Assembly (NCBI GenBank): GCA_037389465.1
Contig: JAZARR010000221.1
Coordinates: 3,822,501 to 3,886,500, forward strand
Origin: Baylisascaris procyonis
Taxonomy: Eukaryota; Nematoda; Chromadorea; Rhabditida; Ascarididae
DNA: 64,000 nt
Reading direction: 5' to 3'
The notes below the pieces were generated by a model. It was not told the DNA's origin. It did no database searches and saw only the letters and a program-made list of their open reading frames with translations. The position numbers were made by a program, and so were the translations under genes. Positions 1-11,434 of the stretch are shown here, piece after piece (the stretch's first letter is position 1; each line of letters opens with the position of its first letter).

Positions 1-753
1 TGCTTTAATAATTTTCACAGAGGAGAACTGATTTATTTACGGCACTTTCATATAACTGTATATTGGCATCAAAGAGATAAGATTCTGTCCTCAGAATCCT
101 CTCTCGATTCTCGAACGTTGTTTTTATACTTTTATCTTTTTACGTTTTTATCACTTTCTTCAAGAATTTTCTTCTTTTTATTCGGTGAGAAAATGTGTAC
201 AATTTTGCTGCATTAGTGAAATGCCATCTATAATTATTAGAAGCGTTTAGTCTTCGCTGGCATTTAGCGTTTGTCGTTAAGATTATTGAATAATTTATTG
301 TGAAAATTCGAAAGGAAGCCCGAGTTTATAGTGCTCGCAGACTCGAAAAAGGGATGATATCGAGAAGAGGGCTTATAGGTTTTAGCACTTTCCAGAAAGA
401 GCGCATTATCGGGCTATATGGTCAGTGTTGTGTTGTTAGAGATTGTGCTTCAGGAAAATGTTTACATTTTTGGGAGAAGACTTATAAATCTTTAATGGCA
501 TCACAAAGAGACATATTTCACCGAACTTTCAAGGTTTTCCGCTAATTTTTTTTCTAAGCTGTTTTTGAAATGATTTCCGACGTATTACAGAACACTTTCC
601 CTATCATTCGTTGTTCGGAAGTCTTATATGCGTTATCGAATAGGTGAGTATAGATGAACGAATACGTATGTTTCTCTATATTTGCAACATCATTTACTTG
701 AATACTAAGCTCTTATTATGGATGAGAGGGTAATGATGTTTTTCTTGTTACAG
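1..753. other. Upstream intron or 5' flank
   Basis: AT-rich sequence ending in a pyrimidine-rich tract and a TTACAG acceptor for the first visible exon. An 81-codon open frame at 300-545 begins with GTG, has no splice signals and no recognisable motif, and is most likely chance. No promoter could be assigned. The following exon starts in phase 0 with no nearby Met, so this is probably intron. Confidence 0.5.
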
Positions 754-915
754 TATAATTTGCCACCGGAAATGAAAAAAGACGAAAAGAAGAATGAAGT
801 TGAGAGTAGGCATGATACAACACTTTGTGCCTCAAACAAGGGAGAAGCAACAGAAAAGGTGATAAGTAAAGATACGAATGGAGTCAAGCTAAGAAGCGGT
901 ACACCGTTTAATAAG
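754..915 (+). CDS. Exon A (first visible) of the PAC-1-like gene
   Basis: 54 complete codons, phase 0 in and phase 0 out. The acceptor follows a pyrimidine tract (TTTTTCTTGTTACAG) and the donor is AAG|GTAAAT. The peptide begins YNLPPEMKKDEKKNEVESR and is strongly charged (Lys/Glu/Asp), with no hydrophobic segment and no known domain. It is predicted to be a disordered part of the N-terminal region. The phase-0 end matches the phase-0 start of the next exon at 4465. Assignment to the PAC-1-like gene rests on frame continuity and shared composition, not on homology. A different upstream gene is possible but no terminator or 3' end is seen in between. Confidence 0.55.
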
Positions 916-3900
916 GTAAATGCTACTAATTTTGCATTTGTTTATACAACTCTCATAGCAAGTATATTTATGTTACAAATAAAAAAAAAAGCCATAACTG
1001 CTACCTTTCATATATTTTATTTTCCCCTCTATATCCATCTATAAAATCTTTAAATTATTTGTGATGGACGAAATAACGTTCGCTTATCATTATTCGTTAT
1101 TCTTATTGGTTTTTGTGATTATTTATTATTTAATTAATTTATTATTTAATTATTTGTTTCTGTTATTACTTCTCTTATTATTACGTTCATTATTTCCTTA
1201 TTACTACTTCTACTCCTATTGTTATCACTTTTTACTGTTGCTATTATTGTTTCTATGATTATTTATTATTTAATGTTATTAAATATTGATCATATATTAG
1301 AGGTGAATGTGTTGTTTATATTGTACTTCTGATCTATTTCAACTGTCATCTTAAAGTTTTATGCAAAGAGTGGTGATGATGTTCAAGCAATCTTACAAAT
1401 ACTTTCGATTATATATGTGTGGAGTGAAGCTTAATTTTGCAACGATTGTTTTTAAGGATGCGGAAAAACGATATGCAGGAAGCAACTGGGAAAAGCATTT
1501 CGACAGTGAAACGAATATTATCGTTGGGAAATATCCTTCAATTAAAGGTTTCTTGCTGTTTCAGCTAGAATATTTTTTCGATTTATGAGAATCTACATTT
1601 GTTTTTCTAACCAATGAACACGTTAACTTACAGTAGTTTAAAATTCGAGGTCTATTAAACATTCATCATTGGCGTTAGCATAAGGATTCGTTCCCGCGTT
1701 TGTTATGTAATGGATTGACATTTTTGCTTATTTTCACAAAAAAATATAATATTGAAACAACTTTGTCTTCATCGATCTGTGCTTGCTCATTCGTTGAATA
1801 TTTTTACCTTATGGGTAGCGATTACTAAAAGTGAAATATCATCGAATATTCGTAGCTGTTTGCCTCTGCACTTGATTATCTGCTTTTCCGTTTGTTTAAG
1901 CTCGCCGTCCATAAAATCGGAGCTGTGAAATATGGTTTATGTTATCAGTAATGTAGGTTGGCTTTCTGTACCCGTGGTCTTGTCGCCAGCGTCCGGTGAC
2001 AGATGAGCATGTATTGCTTAGATTAGTGATGGTTGTTAAGGTGATGCCGTTAAAAGGTTTCTTTCTTATCTGAATGAGCTTATTTTGATTAGGCGTTCAC
2101 CAGTCGACCCCCTCACAAACAAATGGCTTAGTTGTTTAATTGTTGGCATGGTCAAGTAGGCAAACAAGTTTGACTTGCAGTTAAGCGTACCAATTATTTT
2201 GATCCAGTAGTAAAATTGGAAGCCGATCATGTGACTTCTTATCGATCTTTTAAATGAACCTGCAGAAGTGTTCGTCGTATCCACCAACTAATCTCTAAGC
2301 GGATGTTACCAATATAAAGAAGGCTGAATTTGTTAGAGTTTATTAAATATGTACTTTCATTGCGGTTGCTGTATGAGTGATATCACAGTAATGGATCATT
2401 GCTTATAGGAACGAATGGGGGAGAGGCTAATAGCAACGCTTCCGATTCATCATTGTTTGGTCGATTCACAGCACGGCAAGCCTCTTTCATGGCTGCGATA
2501 TCAGGATGTGAGCGACGACACTTAGAAGTGGATGAGAAGAAAACAGCAAAAGAAAGTATGCACTCTTAACCAATTTTCAAAGATAATCTCTAAACTTTTC
2601 AGTATTCTAAAACGCACGCCATTAGAATCAGTGGGCAACCGAAACAACCAAGAAATGAGCATCGATACACAGTCGAACGAAAGTCTGGGCCATACTGAAA
2701 AAATAATACCTTACCGTCTCTATTTCATTTGCTATCAGCATCATGGTCTTAATTCTGAAGTGAGCACATGGTAAAGGAATATGAAAGAATATAGACGTTT
2801 CCATGCGATAGTCACTGAATTTCTAATCAATCAATGAATAAATCGCTTGGATTTCGGAAAAAAGTTCTCACCCTCCTGTATGTTTGCCCGATTTTTTTTC
2901 ATATCATCCGTTTAGTTGAACTGCGATCATTTCTTTTTCAGAAGTTTGAAAAGCAATCATCTCATTCAATACCTTCAAAATATCATCATAACTCGTCCTC
3001 CTCACTTACGATTAATAACGTACATTTTAATCGCTATCTTTTTATTGTTTCCATCTCTCGCACGAATGGATAGGAATATCTCCCAAAGTAGTTGTTTCCA
3101 ATAAAGAGTTTTCGAAAGTTTTCTCTATAACAAATATTGAAGTAAAACGAGAAATTTCTGTGCCTTTAGCGAACGCTGAAACATTCTAAATATTGTTCGC
3201 TATGTTTTTGTTGCTTTTTTGTTTTATCTATTTTTCGTTTCGTTTTTCTTCATCAATTCATTCTCTCGCTCCTTTGCTTTCTTAGCTTCATGAAGAAACC
3301 GAGCTTTTCTTGCTTTGCGATTAGAGATAATACTTCGAGCAATATTATATATGAGCTCTCCTACATTTTTATAGAATTTTTTCCCATTCCTCAATTTCCA
3401 AATGAAGCTGTGTGGTTATAACTGACGAATGTATTAAGGGAGGATGAGATGCTTTTCGAAATCACTAAGCCCACTATCAAGCATTGTAGTGATAAAAGCA
3501 GTGAATATTTTCGGGCAAATATGCAGTTCTTTCCTGATAGTTTTGCTTTATTCAACTAAGCGATTGCATAACGCTACATTTGCGATTAAAATTTTCAAAT
3601 TGCATTAAACCCGATTCAATCGATTTCATGCATATTTGTAAAGTTGAAATAGGTTTATTTGTTGCACATTTTCACAGCAATTCTGGTAAATTGATTTAGC
3701 ATAGACTCTGCGCGAAGTTGTTGCAATTTCCTTTGAATTTGTTATTTATTTTTTTACAAAAAATCCGTCTTTTCCGATATTCCTTTTTCTCAAACCAAGC
3801 CGATAATTGTCATCAGCTGTTCGCGTGCAGTCCAAATAAGAAGAGAAAGAATGCATTTCCTATAGGAATGTGCCAGACAGGCTTGCACGAAAGGCGTTGT

Positions 3901-4464
3901 ATTGTCCAGATATCAAGTGATAATTGACGAAACGCCTAATTATACCCATTTGAAAAGCGCGTTAAGCAATTAAGAAACAGTGTGGTATTGTGTATGTTCC
4001 GTATCGTATGTGCTGTAGTTGTGATGCACGATTGCACGTTTTTCACCTTTGTATTCCTGTGCTATATATCATTTTCGAATTTCTGCTTCTAGCGGATGCT
4101 AGCATGAAATCTGCATCACTATCTAGAATTCACTTCGGAAATTACTCAATATCTGTCTGTGCTGTTTTTATACTGTGATACCTATTTTCGGTACTTATTC
4201 ATATTTTGGCTCCTTCATAAAGAAAATCAAGGGTGCGGTGATGTAATGTACACCTTTCAATGTGTTTTATTTATATGACGCAACGTTCACTACAAGTATA
4301 TTGTACAGCCTTAGTTTTGCATAATTTGCAAACTATTTAATCGATTTTTATATAAAAGGATGAAGGTGGGGCAAAAAAAAAGAGTGATTTTTTTCATTCT
4401 TCGAAAATCTTTTTCCTTCAACTTTATACCTCTTGAGATCAAAGCATGCTTTTTAGCTTCTCAG
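916..4464. other. Intron A (3.5 kb)
   Basis: AT-rich intron. It contains a TTA/TTG-rich low-complexity stretch around 1090-1280. A coding-looking block at about 1457-1547 was considered and rejected on phase. Short open frames at 2532-2774, 3718-3927 and 3990-4178 have no motif or splice support. Nothing else is recognised. Confidence 0.5.
1090..1280. repeat. TTA-rich low-complexity stretch
   Basis: Degenerate runs of TTATT, TTAATT and TTATTA dominate this interval. It gives a spurious 65-codon Leu/Tyr/Phe frame at 1061-1258 that reflects composition only. Confidence 0.6.
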
Positions 4465-4939
4465 AACTCGATTTGTGTCATCAATGCGACTCCTATACAT
4501 CCGCCTTTAACAAGAGCTGCCGCGGTTGTGATTCCTGAACGCACACCACCATTGTACGTGCTCAAGGGAACAATTGGGGGCGCTTCACCACCAACCGAAA
4601 AGAAAGCACTTCATGCTAAACCGCCTCCTTCAAGAAACACTCATCGACTGTTGTGTGCATCAAGAAGTAGCGAGAAAATGTCACCGGTAGCCTATGAGAC
4701 TTCATCGAGCTTAAATCTCAACGCATACGAAGGTGGAGAGGAGCCGAAAATGGATGCATTGTACTTGGATGAGATTGCATCTGCCAACAACTATTTGCGT
4801 ATGTCGAAGAGGAACAAGAGCGGTACCCTAAGACTCAGCATTCCGACACTCCCCCTGAAGACGCATGAGCATCAAATCAAGCAAAAGGCAGCATTGCCAC
4901 CGAAACCACCTCGCGATTTTCGTAGGCGCACGATGCATG
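4465..4939 (+). CDS. Exon B, Pro/Ser-rich linker with SH3-type motif
   Basis: The longest exon: 158 codons plus one base. The acceptor is TTTAGCTTCTCAG|AAC; a second AG at 4455-4456 would add 8 bases and shift phase. Two donors both leave phase 1: 4939 (CATG|GTTGGT, used here) and 4921 (TTTC|GTAGGC). The protein is low-complexity, with proline-containing segments such as IPERTPPLYVLKG and HAKPPPSRNTH, a basic-Ser stretch RNKSGTLRLSIPTLP, and near the end ALPPKPPRDFRRR. PPKPPR fits the class II SH3-binding consensus PxxPxR. No folded domain is recognised. It joins in frame to exon A (phase 0) and exon C (1 + 2 bases). The coding call is firm from length, composition and splice sites; membership of the PAC-1-like gene is inferred. 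Confidence 0.65.
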
Positions 4940-7900
4940 GTTGGTGCTTCTTTTGCATGCCTTCTCGATTGTTACTTTTCTTTCGATGACATTTATGCAG
5001 AAATGCAATTCGGTATCATAACGAAAAAATCAATTGCTGCTGTCAACTTAATGTTTATACCTTGGATACTTTTTAGACGAGAGAAGGTTTGAAAGGGGGA
5101 ATGGTTTGCAGCGATGAAGCGGAGTAGTACTTGAGAGTAGCGTAAGCAGTTAATCGCTGTCTTTCTGTCACCTTCGTGAAAATATTCAAGGTATAATTGT
5201 AGAAATTGACTGCTGGCAATCGATTTCTTTGTTGCGGTAAAATACCCTTGGGATTTCCTGCACCGACCGTCTGACTTCGACCGCTCGCATCTCTACGCTC
5301 GAGTTTCCGAGTGACAATGATTTTTTTCAGAAATTATTTGCAGCATATGAGATACATAAATTTGCAGCATTCAATTGTCAATTTTGTCTCACAAAATTTG
5401 GCAGGAATTCAGATGTCTCAATTTATTAGAGCATGCGAGCGATGAAATTTCGAATTTTTAGCTGCCACGATTCTAAGTACGTTTCATTTTCAAATTTTCG
5501 GATGTTTTCATGCGAGCTAATACTTGAAGGAGAAACAAGAGGAATAGGAGGGGTGGGTCATCTATAAATTTGAGAAACGATACATCGAAGAAAAATACTG
5601 AAAAAATACGCTTAAGTGAAGTCGGCAATTTGCCAAATCGAATAATTTTTTTATGTTAGCGGTTGGTTTCTGAAGAGTTATCGAAATGAATTTTTTCCAC
5701 AAAAATAGAGTTTTGAAATTTTTCTTTCGTGAGATCTCTGCACACCATCTTGTGCATTTTTCCGATTTATGTTGAGTGTCTCACGTTCACAATATTTCAC
5801 CTCGGTTTTTATTAGGTGATTACGGTAGAAAATGTTTTCATTTCGAGATTAGATTTGTTTCGACGTCTTGCACAAACGATACATCGATCTGCTGCCGTTC
5901 AATGTGTTGTATTCATTCAGCACCTCGTCGTCTCTCTAAAATTCTTTTCAATCTTTCAATGATGCATTAAAATCTCATTGTAAATTATGGTCGTTTAAGT
6001 ATTCTTTTATTCGTTGCCATAAATATCTATTTTCAGCTTATAATTGCCTAAGAATTCCGTGCAATTTCTATGCATTTAAGGACGAAAGGGGCGTTCGAAA
6101 AAAAAGGAAGAGGGAGAGAGAATTATTTTTGGACTATCGTTTATTTATAGAGAATTGTTGTATGGTGTGATTGGTAATGTAGTTAAACGTTCTAACGTCT
6201 AGCATATTTAAATCCATTGAATCAAAAAAAGGAAATTCTATATTTAAATATCTACTCATTGTTATGGTGTATGGCTATGTATGGATGGGGATAGAGAAGT
6301 AAACCAAGGCGAATTTTTTCTATTCGCTTTCACATAAGAAAACATCAGCGGCTCAAAATATGCTTCCAGAGTAAAAGTCATCATTGCGCACCATGAACTG
6401 TTTAGTCGGTTTGATTTGAATCTGATAGTCTCATAATCTTGCAGAGATTATTTGAAACGTCTTTAGTAATGGACACTCAAATATCCTTCTTTCTTCCAAG
6501 TCCCTTTAAATTCTCTTTCCTATGGATATGATGAATAACGAAATATGGATTAATCTTTTCCTAATCTCTCTAATAAAGAAGACAATATTTCTATGGTTTT
6601 ATTTGCGATGCTGTAAATTTGCAAGAATATTAGCGATTATTCGATGCAAACTAAATTTGTTAAATTCATCAACTCGTCTTTGAAATGCTGAATGGAATGT
6701 CAATTCGCCAAAATATTGTGTTGCATTTAGGCGATGGGGGCAATATAAACTTATAGTTATATATTTAGGATAGCTTAAGTCGATGCATATCTTTGAATAT
6801 ATCAATGTGCCGGAATTTACATATCGGGCTCCAGAACTGACCTATCGAAATTAGTACTAACTTGTACTAAAGGTGGCGCTTGAGTGAAACTCCTTAAAAA
6901 GTGTTCGAGGAACGTATAAATCCTTCCTTAGTTATTATTTTGGAGTGATTCTAAGAAGAGGATTTTTTTATTCATTTTATTTTCGTCTCATTCATAAATA
7001 TATTTGCGATTATTGCATGTCTGTATAATTATTGTTAGTGGTTGTCTGTTGGTGCGATATGCAGACACACTCTGAGAGAAGCCTCAGATAGAGTCAGCTG
7101 TGCATCGTTGCATCTCTCTTTTTATTGCTTGCTCGCATCCTCAATCATAACTTACACTATTTACGTCGTTGAACATCTATGCACCTAACTTGTTTCTATT
7201 TCCCGTCTGACATTTCAGCTCATTTCGATGATTTCTTTTTTGATCATTTTTTCGCAAAGTTTTCTTCATTATCTTTCGAGGCTTTGATTATCTAAAAAAA
7301 AAACAATTTTCAGTTGATAAGAAAATCAAATGTTTATTGATTTAATAATTTTTTAATGCATTTATATAAACTTTGATTTACTAGAACATATTCCACTTCA
7401 ATATCTAAACTGAATTATGATCCGTCTATACTTTTCGAGTACCCTTTAACAATATCAACTGGGACGTGTAATTCTGTTTTCAGCTTGTACGCAAATTTCG
7501 AATATCAAATAGTTAGCACGTTCTGTAATTTTTGATTAGTATTTGACAGACGTATTAACAGGTAGGAAATGGAAGCGACATATATTTGGGGAACCCATGC
7601 TCTCATCTTCGGTTTCTTCGCTTATCCCGATCTTTTGATCCCGTTATATAGTAAAGCATTTTTTAACTATATTTTTCGCACCTGCGCTAGTTGATATCCT
7701 CTCGACTCTATTCAGTCTTGCCTAGAAGTTCATGAGAATAAAGAAGTGTGCAGGGAATTCCCTATTCACCTCCATTTTTGATGATTTTTCACTGTTGTCA
7801 AAAACTTCTTTCCACGGGCTAGAAGCAGTATTAGTTTTTATTGTTGAGATTGCTGTGATTTTTGCAGCAAACACTTCATGCAAAGACCATAGGTGACATT

Positions 7901-9149
7901 ATAAATTCGCTAGAAAATTTGGAACAAGGTTGCTTTGTGGGAGGTTTCGCCGTAAATGATTCTTTTTATATTTCAAATCGTATCGAGTTATCGTTTAGAA
8001 AAGAAGTTTCCTGCAATAGAATGATTTTCCATTCCTTAAAGTTTAGAACCTTAGTGTTGCCAATAAGATCTACCCACACCGTTATTTAGGGATTCATGTT
8101 GAATGGGAAAGTGGAAATAGGAGGACTGAATAATTTCTCAAGAAAATGGAGTCCTACATTGAAAGCAGTTATAAATTGCACTTCAAGATTAGCTGTACTA
8201 TGAGCTGTTGTAACGCAATAGGTCTATTTATATTTGTTTTTGACAAAAACTCATAAGCGATAAGCGAGGACTTTTTTCCTCATTTCCGGTTCCGGTTTTC
8301 TTTCCCACTTCGGTTTCATTTGTTGGGTTTAACAGTTACTTTCCTTAGATAAATGTTTTCATCTTTTTTCATTTCTTGGCACTTCCTTCCTCACCTCTCA
8401 CCTCGACAGCATAAAGCACTGAAACTGCCACATCTGGGAATAATAGTCTATGCAGTTTGCATGAGAGCAGACAGAAGGAAAACACCTTGCAGTAGCCCAG
8501 AGTAGAAGGTTTATGTTTGAATTATGTGCGACTGCATTGATATTGTCTAAGCAATGGAAAGAATCCGTGGATAGCAAATACCGTATTACAACGAATAAAA
8601 TCCCTGAAGATTGTAAATCTTCTATAATTAAACGAGGTTTATTAAAGTGGAACAGTAATTCTTCCACCCGAAATTTTCAAAACGTACAGCATTAGTGAAG
8701 AAAACCTCTGACTTAAGAAAGTGTTCAATTTTTCTTGAATTTATCTAACGAGAGGGTAAATCCATTGAGCACTGCACATTTTTTTGAACCTATTAAGGGT
8801 GCTTTTTCTTGTTTGGAAGGGTTTTAGGTACGTTATTTTTTGCGATCATAAAACCTGTTATAGGTGTTTTCTTCACAATTTGCGGAGTGCTTATTGAGTT
8901 GTTTCGTGGGTCAAAATTGCACGCATTGTACTTTTTTGAAAATCGGTTATGTTCGTTGAAAATGTCAGTTGCTATGAGCAGTGTTGTGCTGAGCTCGCAT
9001 CGCCGAGCAACTTGTTCTGTTCAACTTTTTCAGGATTTTGCAGCAGACATCGCCATCCTTCCCTTCTCACCGTTCGTCGGTTTCCTATAGCGCTGCTGGT
9101 TCTTTCGCTTCACCAATTTGTGGTGATTATATCAACAAAGTAATATTAC

Positions 9150-9240
9150 TCTCCTATCCTTCTCTCCAACCCCTCCCCCCCCCCCACTCTCTCCTCCCTT
9201 CCATACTTCACAGCTTTCCCTTGTCTTTCTCTCTATTGTT
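9150..9240. repeat. Polypyrimidine tract with C11 run
   Basis: C/T-rich sequence including eleven consecutive C (9175-9185) followed by CTCTCC-type repeats. Low-complexity; it could form a G-rich structure on the minus strand. Confidence 0.65.
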
Positions 9241-9348
9241 TTCTGATACTAGTTATCAATTCATTAGTGTGATGGTGCGCTATTTACTGCATGCATTATT
9301 CACTATTTTTCCGAATGGCACTTTATAGATGAATTGCTGAAAACTTAC

Positions 9349-9445
9349 AAATTCTTTTTCGGTAGTTTGCGCTTGTTGGGTGATTTTTTGCAGCATCGTG
9401 TCTGTGCGTTTGTCTGTCTGAACAGCAGCATCAACTCGAAACTCA
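9349..9445 (-). CDS. Candidate antisense exon (weak)
   Basis: Minus-strand block bounded by an acceptor CCCACTTCAG|T and a consensus donor TTT|GTAAGT. It holds 32 codons after one split base and ends in phase 0. The peptide reads EFRVDAAVQTDKRTDTMLQK and continues ITQQAQTTEKEF: polar, Gln/Thr-rich and helix-compatible. No family is recognised. Its one-base start fits the phase-2 end of another minus-strand block at 18897-19043. It lies inside intron B of the + strand gene. It may be chance, since the opposite strand is also open (9334-9699). Confidence 0.25.
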
Positions 9446-11033
9446 CTGAAGTGGGAGCTGCCAGATTTGCTAGGTTTAATGTGAACCAAAGGATGTGCTT
9501 GTATATTAGCTTTCAATTTGACCCATCAATTATAAAGGCACTCAAATATGCCTGGGAATTCATTCTCTTTTTGCAACAGTTCAACTTGCAAGAACTGGTC
9601 TTTGACGAGAGGTTTATGAGAGCGATAGGGTCCGATGAAATTGTCAACGCATTGTTGCATATGCTTTATCATTTTTTAATGCTCAACGAAGCTGCTTAGA
9701 TTGGTGAACGAAATTACAAAGGCGCGTATTGTGCCATGCGCTCCGATGCGTTTCTGCACTTCACCTTACTACTTATTTTTATTTTATTCGAAGTGTTGGA
9801 TATATTTATCCCAGTTCAAAACGGATCGGGTTTCAAAAAGTGCTTTTCGACTTCGCCATTTGAAACTTTCCCTTATGAAAGCTCACGGATTAGAATTCCT
9901 TTCATGGATGAAGCTTTTCTTTTTCAGTATAGATACACTGCAACACAGTGAGTTATTTCGTGTCTTGAGAATCCGCCCTTCTCTATGAGCTATCTTCCCC
10001 ATCTCCCCCTCTCCCCTCCACTTATGCATCGACTCCGCAACTACCGATTCTTTGCTAGAATATTAAGAAAACCTCAGTTTTTTGGGGAGCCGTAATACTC
10101 TTTCAAGAATCGTATCTTTCCATTCTTTGTGCTTTATGCAATAATTACGTAAATTCCTTAGTGGGCTCATCTCGATGTTTTCTGAAATGAATAGATCCGT
10201 CTTGTTGTTTTATTCTTAAGTTACGAAGCAAGCAAATCCAAAGTGATTCCCCATATAAACATGGAAATTTAAATAGATATTGGACACTATCAATGGCTGG
10301 AATGGGCGGTAAATTCGTTGATTGAACGATGATCGGAATATATTGCTAGAATAGTCGGTACAACTGTTTATTCAATTATTTCCTCATTGAAGCGTTTATT
10401 GCTCTCCTGAGTTGATCAACAACGTTTCTTTCTGCATTTATCGTTTTTTTTTTAATGCTCGCTTCGTAGAAAACAGCTGTGCTTCGCTCTTGTTGCAATT
10501 TTTTTCCATTTTACCACACGACTTTTTATTTCTTTTCTGATGGATGATAGATTTTGTTTTTATGAGCTTCGATTGGAAATTTTATTCAGATTTCAATTGA
10601 AAAAAAAAATCTCATTGCATCTCTTCTAAAAAGTAATTGAAGCAGGATCAATATTACCGATGATTGCGGTTTTATGTTTTCATATTTTTTCTTCCTATTT
10701 CTTCACGCATTCTTTGTGCGATTTCAGTGAGTTCATTGTTGATTTTTCTCTTCAATATTGTTTGTTTATTTATTTTGGTACAGCTGAATATAATTTCAAT
10801 CAATCAAAGAAGTTGAATTAGGTTTAATTGTTTGGCAGAAAAAGATCATTAACCTTCTAATCAATATCTGCGAGAATGACAAAGAAAGATTGTTTTCTTA
10901 TTCGCAATCGTTTCATTATGTTGTTTTTAAAATGTTGGATAAATGCTACAATAGTTTATGTAAGCTAATATTGCATTAATTTTCGAATAATTAAATATTC
11001 TAACAAGTGAGCATGACAAAAGGTGAATTTCAG

Positions 11034-11141
11034 TGACGATGGATGTATTAGGGTCTCATTTGAATGATGGTGGAGTGAATCATTCAGCAGCACAATGTCC
11101 ACCAGCAGTTACGAGCAATTCAAGTAAATCACCTAAGAGTG
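11034..11141 (+). CDS. Exon C, possible alternative start
   Basis: Two split bases, 35 codons, one split base. The acceptor is GGTGAATTTCAG|TGACG and the donor is GAGTG|GTAAGT, both close to consensus. The reading TMDVLGSHLNDGGVN... continues in a Ser/Asn-rich, disordered-looking peptide. An in-frame ATG lies only five bases after the acceptor, so the same site could take a spliced leader and start a shorter isoform. The next exon is only 139 bp away and fits in phase (G|GT = Gly), which strongly supports this pair. Confidence 0.7.
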
Positions 11142-11280
11142 GTAAGTCCGATGAATTTCTTTCGATTCTCTTCATTAAACATTTTTCGCATTCCTATTTC
11201 ATTTCATCTTTATTTGATAATAATAAGCATCATTCGCGCTATAATGATTCTTCTTCGTTACTGCTTTAACTCGACAATAG

Positions 11281-11434
11281 GTTGTGCCAGTAAATACTTG
11301 GATGTTGTGAATATTAAAGAGGGTGGGTGGCATGAATTGCGTAGCAAATTGTTGGGAGTGGAAGATCCGTCGCCCACGGCGGAAATGACCGAGCGTTTAC
11401 CCTTGGCGGAAATGAGTGAACACAATCGTGTGCG
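11281..11434 (+). CDS. Exon D
   Basis: Two split bases, 50 codons, two split bases. The acceptor is CTCGACAATAG|GT and the donor is TGCG|GTAGGA. The peptide includes CASKYLDVVNIKEGGWHELR and later GVEDPSPTAEMTERLPLAEM; it is more structured-looking than its neighbours but matches no domain I know. The short, clean intron to exon C and the kept frame make the call firm. The codons are richer in GC than the flanks. The phase-2 end needs a one-base start downstream, which exon E at 25900 supplies. Confidence 0.7.

Larger units (their letters stand above)
4940..11033. other. Intron B (6.1 kb)
   Basis: AT-rich intron. It holds a pyrimidine-rich tract with C11 at 9150-9240, a minus-strand exon-like block at 9349-9445, and many short frames without support. 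A minus-strand frame at 6599-6805 ends in TAA overlapping an AATAAA, but no good acceptor opens it. Nothing is recognised between about 5100 and 9100. Confidence 0.5.

Noticed and set aside
1061..1258. Leu/Tyr/Phe-rich 65-codon frame
   Set aside because: Produced entirely by TTA/TTC-rich low-complexity sequence.
1457..1547. Exon-like block reading DAEKRYAGSNWEKHFDSE
   Set aside because: The acceptor would be TTTTTAAG, not a usable (C/T)AG, and its phase 0-in/1-out would break the frame between exons A and B.
6599..6805. Minus-strand frame ending LANLQHRK with AATAAA at the stop
   Set aside because: No good acceptor in a phase that would follow the antisense block at 9349-9445. The AATAAA overlaps the stop codon and is common in AT-rich DNA.
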